Made by a program: the position numbers and the translations under genes
Shown: piece by piece, positions 7,390-14,364 of the stretch
How the letters are laid out: each line of letters opens with the position of its first letter
Position numbering within the stretch: the stretch's first letter is position 1
The notes under the pieces: generated by a model
What the model was told of the DNA's origin: nothing
The model's input: the letters and a program-made list of their open reading frames with translations, nothing else
Database searches by the model: none
Source of the DNA: CAYLRF01 sp964385995
GTDB lineage: Bacteria > Bacillota > Clostridia > Lachnospirales > Lachnospiraceae
Assembly: GCA_964385995.1 (NCBI GenBank)
Contig: CAYLRF010000032.1
Coordinates: 1-19,847 of the forward strand
Length of the DNA: 19,847 nt
Direction: 5' to 3'

Positions 7390-8012
7390 CACCCAAGATA
7401 AAGCTTTGCGGACTTATGAGAGAAGCGGATATCGCGGCGGCCAATCGTCTCCTTCCGGAGTATATAGGTTTCGTCTTCGCAAAAAAAAGCCCGCGCTTCG
7501 TGGATAGGAAGACGGCGGCGAAGCTTAAGACGCTTCTTGACGGGCGTATCAAGGCGGTGGGCGTCTTCTTAAATGAGGACGTGGAGACGGCGGCGGCGCT
7601 TTTAAACGAAGGCGTCATAGATATAGCGCAGCTTCACGGCGATGAGGATGACGGCTATATAGCGAAATTAAAGGCGCTCGCTTCTTTCCCCGTCATAAAG
7701 GCTTTTAAGATAAGAAATGAAGGCGACGCCTGCGCGGCGTCGAAAAGCCGGGCCGACATGATACTTCTCGATTCCGGCATGGGAAGCGGAAAGCTTTTGG
7801 ATTTTTCCCTTATAAGAGACGTAAAGAGACCGTATTTTCTGGCGGGAGGCTTAAATCCCGAAAACGTCGCCGACGCGATAGAGATGTGTCATCCCTACGC
7901 CGTCGACGTAAGCAGCGGGATCGAGACGGATAAAGTAAAGGATACGGCCAAGATGGAGGCGTTCGTGGCCGCGGTAAGAGGCGGCGTATCGCGCGAAAAG
8001 AGGCAGGTATGA
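7386..8012 (+). CDS. trpF: Phosphoribosylanthranilate isomerase
   Basis: TrpF (208 aa) performs the Amadori rearrangement of phosphoribosyl-anthranilate to CdRP. Visible family features are KLCGLMREADI with the general-base Cys8, GFVFAKKSPRFV, the QLHGDE strand, the general-acid Asp129 in LLDSGMGSG, and the phosphate-binding LAGGLNPENV and VDVSSGIE turns. It is linked to trpC upstream and trpB downstream by ATGA overlaps, so trpC-F-B-A is a translationally coupled block. In pathway order TrpF acts before TrpC although its gene comes after, which is common in bacterial trp operons. Confidence 0.96.
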   Translation: MTPKIKLCGLMREADIAAANRLLPEYIGFVFAKKSPRFVDRKTAAKLKTLLDGRIKAVGVFLNEDVETAAALLNEGVIDIAQLHGDEDDGYIAKLKALASFPVIKAFKIRNEGDACAASKSRADMILLDSGMGSGKLLDFSLIRDVKRPYFLAGGLNPENVADAIEMCHPYAVDVSSGIETDKVKDTAKMEAFVAAVRGGVSREKRQV

Positions 8013-9199
8013 CAAATAAAAACGGCAGGTTCGGGATACACGGCGGGCAATACATCCCGGAGACGCTGATGAACGCCGTGATCGAGCTTGAGGAGGCTTA
8101 TAATCATTATAAGGACGATCCCGATTTTTGCCGGGAGCTTTCGTATCTTTTTAATGAATACGCCGGCAGACCCTCGGGGCTTTACTTCGCGGAAAGGATG
8201 ACCAAAGACTTAGGCGGCGCGAAGATCTACCTTAAAAGGGAAGACTTAAATCACACAGGTTCGCATAAGATAAACAACGTGTTGGGACAGGCGCTTCTCG
8301 CCAAAAAGATGGGAAAGACGCGTCTCATAGCGGAGACGGGAGCGGGTCAGCACGGCGTCGCGACGGCCACGGCGGCGGCCCTTATGGGGATGGAATGTGT
8401 CATTTTCATGGGAAAGAAAGACACCGAGAGGCAGGCGCTTAACGTCTACCGCATGAAGCTTTTGGGAGCCGATGTGGTGCCCGTCACGACGGGTACGGCG
8501 ACTTTAAAGGACGCGGTGTCCGAAGCCATGCGCGAGTGGACGAGCCGTATCGACGATACGCATTACTGCCTGGGATCGGTGATGGGGCCCCATCCTTTCC
8601 CCACTATCGTCCGCGATTTTCAGTCGGTCATCTCAAGGGAGACAAAACAGCAGATTAGAGAAAAAGAAGGACGTCTGCCCGACGCGGTCATAGCCTGTGT
8701 CGGCGGAGGCTCAAACGCCATCGGGAGCTTTTATCATTTCATCGACGAGCCGGGCGTGAGACTTATAGGGTGCGAGGCCGCGGGAAAAGGGATCGACACA
8801 TTCGAGACCGCGGCCACCATATCCACCGGCAGGGAAGGGATATTTCACGGGATGAAGTCGTATTTTTGTCAGGACGAATACGGACAGATAGCCCCCGTGT
8901 ACTCCATTTCCGCGGGGCTTGATTATCCGGGAGTGGGTCCCGAGCACGCTTATCTGCACGATACGGGCCGCGCGGAGTATGTCGCGGTAACGGATGAGGA
9001 AGCGGTGGACGCCTTCGAGTATCTCTCAAGGATCGAGGGGATCATTCCCGCGATCGAGTCGGCGCACGCCGTGGCTTACGTCATGAAGATAGCGCCGGGG
9101 ATGGATAAAGATCGCGTAATAGTCGTCACGATATCGGGAAGGGGCGATAAGGACGTCGCCGCGATCGCGCGTTACAGAGGAGAGGAACTCTATGAGTAG
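8009..9199 (+). CDS. trpB: Tryptophan synthase beta chain
   Basis: TrpB (396 aa) condenses indole and serine to tryptophan with pyridoxal phosphate. The PLP lysine is Lys87 in LNHTGSHKINNVLGQ, the same position as in E. coli. Other hallmarks are the indole/serine carboxylate loop ETGAGQHGVA, the PLP phosphate loop GGGSNAIG, and the C-terminal SGRGDKD. Length and motifs identify the TrpB1 type that partners TrpA, not the longer TrpB2. It overlaps trpF by 4 bp and trpA by 8 bp. Confidence 0.98.
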   Translation: MTNKNGRFGIHGGQYIPETLMNAVIELEEAYNHYKDDPDFCRELSYLFNEYAGRPSGLYFAERMTKDLGGAKIYLKREDLNHTGSHKINNVLGQALLAKKMGKTRLIAETGAGQHGVATATAAALMGMECVIFMGKKDTERQALNVYRMKLLGADVVPVTTGTATLKDAVSEAMREWTSRIDDTHYCLGSVMGPHPFPTIVRDFQSVISRETKQQIREKEGRLPDAVIACVGGGSNAIGSFYHFIDEPGVRLIGCEAAGKGIDTFETAATISTGREGIFHGMKSYFCQDEYGQIAPVYSISAGLDYPGVGPEHAYLHDTGRAEYVAVTDEEAVDAFEYLSRIEGIIPAIESAHAVAYVMKIAPGMDKDRVIVVTISGRGDKDVAAIARYRGEELYE

Positions 9200-9965
9200 G
9201 ATAAAGGAAGCATTCGCGCACGGCAAGGCTTTCATCGCGTTTATCACCTGCGGAGATCCGGATCTTGAGACCACGGCCGAGGCGGTGAGAGCGGCCGTCA
9301 GGGGCGGCGCGGATCTTATAGAACTCGGGATCCCTTTTTCCGATCCCACGGCCGAAGGTCCGGTGATACGGGAGGCGAATGTAAGGGCGCTCTCTGGCGG
9401 CGTCACCACGGATAAGATATTCGCTCTGGTAAGGGAGCTTCGAAGAGATGTCGCGGTTCCCATGGTATTTATGACATATGCCAACGTGGTATTTTCTTAC
9501 GGCACCGAAAGATTCCTTCTAAACGCGGCAGAGGCGGGGATGGACGGGCTTATACTGCCGGATGTCCCTTATGAGGAAAAGGATGAGTTTTGGGGCGCCT
9601 GCGAAAAATACGGCCTCGATCTCATATCTCTTATCGCGCCCACATCGGCCGGCAGGATATCAATGATAGCAAGCGAGGCGAAGGGATTTATCTATATCGT
9701 CTCAAGCCTCGGAGTGACGGGCGAGCGAAGTCAAATCACGACGGACGTATCGTCCATAGTAAAGGTCATCAGAGCGAACACCGATACACCCTGCGCGGTC
9801 GGTTTCGGAATATCGACACCCGAGCAGGCGAAGAAAATGGCTGATATTTCCGACGGAGTCATAGTAGGCTCCGCCATCGTGAAGCTCATCGGAAAGTACA
9901 AAAAAGACGCGCCTTCTTACGTGGAAAGTTACGTAAGAAGCATGAAGGACGCTGTGAGAAGCTGA
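9192..9965 (+). CDS. trpA: Tryptophan synthase alpha chain
   Basis: TrpA (257 aa) cleaves indole-3-glycerol phosphate and channels indole to TrpB. Barrel motifs include FITCGDPDLE, ELGIPFSDPTAEGP, the phosphate loop YIVSSLGVTGERS and VGFGISTPEQA. The catalytic Glu is Glu44 (E. coli Glu49). The second catalytic acid, Asp60 in E. coli, is Glu55 here (TAEGP rather than ADGP). I recall this Asp-to-Glu variant in other Clostridia TrpA, so activity is probably kept. The start ATG lies inside the end of trpB. The last 12 codons and the stop form the first unit of a 38-bp tandem array continuing downstream. Confidence 0.97.
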   Translation: MSRIKEAFAHGKAFIAFITCGDPDLETTAEAVRAAVRGGADLIELGIPFSDPTAEGPVIREANVRALSGGVTTDKIFALVRELRRDVAVPMVFMTYANVVFSYGTERFLLNAAEAGMDGLILPDVPYEEKDEFWGACEKYGLDLISLIAPTSAGRISMIASEAKGFIYIVSSLGVTGERSQITTDVSSIVKVIRANTDTPCAVGFGISTPEQAKKMADISDGVIVGSAIVKLIGKYKKDAPSYVESYVRSMKDAVRS

Positions 9966-10080
9966 TTTATGCAAGGAGCATGAAGGCCGTCGCGAGACGC
10001 TGACTTATGTAAGAAGCATGAGGGATGCCGCGAGACGCCGACTTATGTAAGGAGTATGAAGGACGCCGTGAGACGCTGAA
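9929..10080 (+). repeat. Four 38-bp tandem units grown from the trpA 3' end
   Basis: Units begin at 9929, 9967, 10005 and 10043, each exactly 38 bp. The first lies in trpA and contains its stop codon at 9963-9965; the other three are non-coding copies. The common core is AAGRAGCATGAAGGACGCCG. Thirty-eight is not a multiple of three, so the stop, not the frame, has kept TrpA at normal length. It looks like slippage duplication. The remainder to 10348 holds no gene, terminator or T-box that I can see, only the leuS ribosome site. Confidence 0.93.
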
Positions 10081-10189
10081 GGCGGGTCGGGCGTGAAAAT
10101 GTATGCCGTTTAAGGGACACGTCATTCGCGCGGTCTGAAAATAATAAAGATATCGTGATTCAGTCAGTTTATTAAGGGAGGAGACATAT

Positions 10190-10289
10190 NNNNNNNNNNN
10201 NNNNNNNNNNNNNNNNNNNNNNNNNNNNNNNNNNNNNNNNNNNNNNNNNNNNNNNNNNNNNNNNNNNNNNNNNNNNNNNNNNNNNNNNN
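10190..10289. other. Assembly gap (100 N) with duplicated 55-bp flanks
   Basis: Exactly 100 N, flanked by identical 55-bp sequences at 10135-10189 and 10290-10344. This is again a contig overlap, not a real direct repeat. The true trpA-leuS distance is probably about 155 bp shorter than shown. Confidence 0.9.
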
Positions 10290-10348
10290 CTGAAAATAAT
10301 AAAGATATCGTGATTCAGTCAGTTTATTAAGGGAGGAGACATATCGCC

Positions 10349-12772
10349 ATGCCGATACCTTATGATCATAAAAAAATAGAAGAGAAATGGCGCCGCGTGT
10401 GGGAGGAACATCCCGTGAATATCCGCGAGGACGAGCACGGAAAGAGGCCGAAATACTACTGTCTCGACATGTTCCCTTATCCGTCAGGGAGCGGGCTTCA
10501 CGTGGGACACTGGCGCGGTTACGTGATATCCGACGTCTGGAGCAGGTATAAGCTTCAGCAGGGATATTACATCATTCATCCGATGGGATGGGACGCTTTC
10601 GGCCTGCCGGCGGAAAACTACGCGCTGAAGATGGGCGTGCACCCGGCTGTTTCCACCGAGAAGAACATCGCGAACATCAAAAAACAGATTCAGGACATCG
10701 CCGCGTTGTATGATTGGGACATGGAGGTAAATACCACGGATCCCGATTATTACAAATGGACACAGTGGATTTTCGTGAAGATGTTTAAAGCGGGGCTTGC
10801 CTATGAGAAGGAATTTCCCATCAACTGGTGTCCCTCCTGCAAGACCGGCCTCGCGAACGAGGAAGTGGTAAACGGTAAATGCGAGCGCTGCGGATCCGTC
10901 GTCACGAAGAAAAACATGCGGCAGTGGATGCTTCGCATTACGAAATACGCCGAAAGACTTTTAAATGACCTTGACAGGCTTGACTGGCCCGAAAAGGTAA
11001 AGAAAATGCAGACCGAGTGGATCGGTAAATCCTACGGCGCGGAAGTGGATTTTAAAGTGGATGAAAGTACAGACGTGATCACCGTCTATACCACAAGACC
11101 CGACACACTGCACGGCGCGACTTTCATGGTACTTGCTCCCGAGCATAAGCTGGCGCGAAAACTCGCGGCGAAGGGATACGAAGAGGCCGTGGAAAAGTAT
11201 ATCTACGAGGCGTCGGTAAAGTCCAATGTCGATCGTATGCAGGATAAGGAAAAGACGGGAGTCTTCACGGGATCATACGCGATAAATCCGATTAACGGCG
11301 AGAAGATACCCATATGGCTGGCGGATTACGTGCTCGCCGATTACGGTACCGGCGCCATCATGTGCGTGCCGGCGCATGACGACAGGGATTTCGAGTTCGC
11401 GAGGAAATTTGACATACCGATCATACAGGTCATAGCCAAAGACGGGAAAGAGATAAAGGACATGAAGGAGGCTTATACCGAGGCCGCCGGGACGATGATA
11501 AATTCCGGCGACTGGAACGGTATGGAGTCCGCTGTATTAAAGAAGGAAGCGCCGCATATCATCGAGAAGATGGGAATCGGCCGCGCCACGGTGAATTATA
11601 AGCTGAGAGACTGGGTATTTTCACGTCAGAGATATTGGGGAGAACCCATACCGATAGTGCATTGCCCGAAGTGCGGGGCGGTGCCGCTTCCCGAAGAGGA
11701 ACTGCCGCTTATGCTTCCGAAGGTGGACTCTTATGAGCCGACGGGCACGGGAGAGTCTCCGCTTGCCGCGATAGAAGAGTGGGTAAATACCACCTGCCCC
11801 GTCTGCGGCGGACCCGCCAAGCGCGAGACGAACACCATGCCGCAATGGGCGGGATCGTCATGGTATTTCCTGCGTTATGTGGATAATCATAATGATAAGG
11901 AGCTTGTGTCAAAGGAAAAAGCGGACGAGTATCTGCCCGTGGATATGTATATAGGCGGTGTGGAACACGCTGTGCTTCATCTGCTGTACTCGAGATTTTA
12001 CACGAAGTTTCTTTATGACATCGGAGCGATCGGATTTGACGAACCCTTTAAGAAGCTCTTTAACCAGGGCATGATAACCGGTAAAAACGGTATCAAGATG
12101 AGTAAGTCAAAGGGAAATGTCATATCTCCCGACGATCTGGTGAGGGATTACGGCTGTGATTCGCTTCGGATGTACGAGCTTTTCGTGGGCCCTCCGGAAC
12201 TGGACGCGGAGTGGGACGATCGCGGGATCGAGGGCGTGCGCCGGTTCCTCTCCCGCGTATGGAATCTCGTGACGGAAAACAGCGGCAGGGACGTAAAGCC
12301 CGGGAAAGAACTGATCCGTATCCGCCATAAGATGGTGCGGGACATCACGGAGCGCCTTAACGCCTTCAGCCTTAATACCGTCATCTCGGGATTTATGGAA
12401 TATAATAACAAACTGACCGAGATCTCAAAGAAGGAGGGCGGGGTAGACAGGGAGACGCTCGAGACTCTCGTGGTGCTTCTCTCTCCGTTCGCGCCGCATA
12501 TCTCCGAGGAGATGTGGCAGATCTTGGGACATAAAGAGAGCGTATTTCGCGCGGGCTGGCCTGAGTACGATGAAAATGAGACTAAGGAAGAGACCGTAAA
12601 GGTGGCCGTGCAGGTAAACGGTAAGACAAGGACCGTCATCACGCTCGCGGCAAACGCGGGACAAGACGAGGCTGTGGCGGCGGCTAAGGAGGCCCTTAAG
12701 GACAGGCTTACGGGCGAGGCCGTGAAGGAGATTTACGTCCCGGGCAAGATAGTAAATCTCGTTCGCAGATGA
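10349..12772 (+). CDS. leuS: Leucyl-tRNA synthetase
   Basis: LeuRS (807 aa) charges tRNA-Leu with leucine. It is a class I synthetase with the HIGH motif as HVGH at 51-54 after FPYPSGSGL, and KMSKS at 583-587 in GIKMSKSKGNVI. A Cys4 zinc-like cluster lies at about 161-181 (CPSC...CERC), with a second Cys pair set in CPKCG/CPVCG. The editing (CP1) domain is present, with TTRPDTLHGATF for clearing mischarged tRNA. Full length is normal for bacteria. ATG 10349 follows GGGAGGAG with good spacing. Many Firmicutes control leuS by a T-box; I do not see the T-box antiterminator bulge in the visible upstream DNA. It is followed after 25 bp, without a terminator, by the kinase-PqqD-peptidase-ABC cassette. 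Confidence 0.98.
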   Translation: MPIPYDHKKIEEKWRRVWEEHPVNIREDEHGKRPKYYCLDMFPYPSGSGLHVGHWRGYVISDVWSRYKLQQGYYIIHPMGWDAFGLPAENYALKMGVHPAVSTEKNIANIKKQIQDIAALYDWDMEVNTTDPDYYKWTQWIFVKMFKAGLAYEKEFPINWCPSCKTGLANEEVVNGKCERCGSVVTKKNMRQWMLRITKYAERLLNDLDRLDWPEKVKKMQTEWIGKSYGAEVDFKVDESTDVITVYTTRPDTLHGATFMVLAPEHKLARKLAAKGYEEAVEKYIYEASVKSNVDRMQDKEKTGVFTGSYAINPINGEKIPIWLADYVLADYGTGAIMCVPAHDDRDFEFARKFDIPIIQVIAKDGKEIKDMKEAYTEAAGTMINSGDWNGMESAVLKKEAPHIIEKMGIGRATVNYKLRDWVFSRQRYWGEPIPIVHCPKCGAVPLPEEELPLMLPKVDSYEPTGTGESPLAAIEEWVNTTCPVCGGPAKRETNTMPQWAGSSWYFLRYVDNHNDKELVSKEKADEYLPVDMYIGGVEHAVLHLLYSRFYTKFLYDIGAIGFDEPFKKLFNQGMITGKNGIKMSKSKGNVISPDDLVRDYGCDSLRMYELFVGPPELDAEWDDRGIEGVRRFLSRVWNLVTENSGRDVKPGKELIRIRHKMVRDITERLNAFSLNTVISGFMEYNNKLTEISKKEGGVDRETLETLVVLLSPFAPHISEEMWQILGHKESVFRAGWPEYDENETKEETVKVAVQVNGKTRTVITLAANAGQDEAVAAAKEALKDRLTGEAVKEIYVPGKIVNLVRR

Positions 12773-12797
12773 GATTAGGTGATTTAAGGAATAACGC

Positions 12798-13547
12798 ATG
12801 ACAGAATTTTACATGAGACTTGCGGGGCTCTCCGTCTCGGCTGAAGTGAATTATCCGTCCACGAAGAGGTTTTGCGCGGATTATATAGTGGACGATTTTG
12901 ACGGCAAGGCCGATATCGCGGTTCGGATAGAGGAAGGCGACATCAGACGCGAGGCTGAGGCGGCGAAGGACAGAGGCGATACATTTTCGGCCGCCATGCT
13001 TGAGACTATAGCCCTGCACAGGAAAGTCTCGGTGGAGATGGCGACATACCGCGCGGTTCTTTTTCACGGCTCGGCGGTAGCCCTTGACGGGGAGGTATAT
13101 CTGTTCGCGGCGCCGAGCGGCACGGGAAAATCCACGCACGCGCGGCTTTGGCGGGAGTATTTCGGCGAGCGCGTCACGATGGTAAATGACGACAAGCCGT
13201 TTTTAAGGGCCGAGCCCGACGGTAAGGTCACCGTATACGGATCTCCCTGGGACGGGAAGCACCATCTGAATACGAATGTCGGCCTTCCGCTTAAGGCGGT
13301 GTGCGTATTGGAGCAGTCGGACACAAACACGATTAAGAGGCTGACGAAAAAAGAGGCGCTGTATCCGCTTTATCTGCAGATATTCTGGCCGAATACCTGC
13401 GAGGCGGTCGCAGAGGGAATCATGGAGACGCTTGAGTGCATATTAAAGGCGCCCATATGGAAACTTTCATGCGACATGTCGCGGGAAGCGGTAAAGCTCG
13501 CCTATGAGACCATGAGCGGCGGGTACGAAAAAAGTGACGTCGGATAA
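12798..13547 (+). CDS. HPr-kinase/PEPCK-fold ATPase, possible peptide kinase
   Basis: A 249-residue protein with the P-loop APSGTGKSTHARLW at about 104-117, the acidic pair in NDDKPFL (Asn130-Asp131-Asp132), and YGSPWDGK further on. These are the nucleotide and metal sites of the HPr serine kinase / PEP carboxykinase fold. It is shorter than true HPr kinase (about 310 aa) and lacks its N-terminal domain, so it is not the carbon-catabolite HprK. Homologues of this type occur in lasso-peptide clusters, where some phosphorylate the precursor C-terminus. Here it starts a run with PqqD, an S26-type peptidase and an ABC exporter, so a role as peptide kinase is a fair inference. Ribosome site AAGGAAT before ATG 12798 is modest. 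No membrane segment. Confidence 0.8.
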   Translation: MTEFYMRLAGLSVSAEVNYPSTKRFCADYIVDDFDGKADIAVRIEEGDIRREAEAAKDRGDTFSAAMLETIALHRKVSVEMATYRAVLFHGSAVALDGEVYLFAAPSGTGKSTHARLWREYFGERVTMVNDDKPFLRAEPDGKVTVYGSPWDGKHHLNTNVGLPLKAVCVLEQSDTNTIKRLTKKEALYPLYLQIFWPNTCEAVAEGIMETLECILKAPIWKLSCDMSREAVKLAYETMSGGYEKSDVG

Positions 13548-13568
13548 GGCGTCGGGAAAGAGGAAGAA

Positions 13569-13850
13569 ATGCGCTTAAAACAGGGTTTTGTAATGCACAA
13601 TATCGGCGACGAATATATGGCCGTCGCTACCGGGGAAGCCGCGAAGGATTTTAACGGAATCATAAGGGGCAATGAGACGGCCGCGTACATTTTCGGGCTT
13701 CTTCAAAAAGAGACCACCAAGGAGCAGGTAGTGGATGCCGTGTGCGCCGAATACGACGGTGACAGAAAAGATATCGAGGAAGATGTCGAAAATATAATCG
13801 CGAAGATGAGAGAAGCGGGATTTCTCGAAGAGCGGCCAAATGATGACTGA
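13569..13850 (+). CDS. PqqD-family peptide-binding protein (RRE fold)
   Basis: A 93-residue PqqD-like protein. It has the family opening VMHNIGDEYMAVATGE, a central NGIIRGNETAAYIFGLLQKE where the G-I-x-x-x-N-x-T-A-x-x-I pattern is typical, and a helical end VDAVCAEYDGDRKDIEEDVENI followed by GFLEE. The PqqD fold is the RiPP recognition element: it binds leader peptides and presents them to modifying enzymes. It is encoded 22 bp after the kinase-like gene and overlaps the peptidase gene by 11 bp. The partner peptide is not encoded next to it, and it is free-standing rather than fused to a maturase. Confident on family, less so on function. Confidence 0.88.
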   Translation: MRLKQGFVMHNIGDEYMAVATGEAAKDFNGIIRGNETAAYIFGLLQKETTKEQVVDAVCAEYDGDRKDIEEDVENIIAKMREAGFLEERPNDD

Positions 13851-14358
13851 AGGCGCGTCCGACCCGCGCGAAGCCGCGAATGTCAGGGAAAAGATAAGAC
13901 TCGCGGATGAGCTCGCGGCGGGAAGAAGCGTAATCACCTTTACGAGCGGCAGCAGCATGGAACCGCTTTTACACGATAAGCGAAAAAAACGCGCGACGCA
14001 TGTGCTTATAAGGCCCGCGAGCGGAGAGCCCGCCGTCGGGGACATGCCTCTTATGCGAAGAAGTGACGGCTCTTATATGCTCCATCGCCTCGTGGGAATC
14101 GAGAGGTCGGGCGGAGCGTTTTATTATGTGACGCGCGGAGATAACTGCGTAAGAAGCGAGAGATTTCCAAGCGAGGCTCTCGTGGGCGTCGTAACCGAGA
14201 TTTACCGTGGGGAAAAGACGATCAGGGTGACGGACGCCGGATATAAGTTCTACGTGCGCGTCTGGATGGCGACGTATCCCGTGAGAAAGATTTTCCTTAG
14301 AGCGAGGGGACTTGCCGCGCGGGCGCTTACCGTATTAAAAAATCACGGACGCGGATGA
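13840..14358 (+). CDS. S24/S26-family peptidase, Ser/His type
   Basis: A 172-residue protein of the LexA/signal-peptidase superfamily. The serine motif is FTSGSSMEPLL, with likely nucleophile Ser39. The next conserved box is GDMPLMRRSDGSYMLHRLVGI, where His82 occupies the position that is Lys in classical type I signal peptidases. A TRGDNC turn follows at about 98-103. A Ser/His pair is known in SipW/ER-type signal peptidases. Unlike those, there is no hydrophobic N-terminal anchor before the Ser motif, so it may act in the cytoplasm. With PqqD next to it and an exporter after it, leader removal from a peptide is the likely job. The second Met (ATG 13843) is an equally good start. Its start overlaps the end of pqqD-like gene. 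Confidence 0.8.
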   Translation: MMTEGASDPREAANVREKIRLADELAAGRSVITFTSGSSMEPLLHDKRKKRATHVLIRPASGEPAVGDMPLMRRSDGSYMLHRLVGIERSGGAFYYVTRGDNCVRSERFPSEALVGVVTEIYRGEKTIRVTDAGYKFYVRVWMATYPVRKIFLRARGLAARALTVLKNHGRG

Positions 14359-14364
14359 GGTTTT

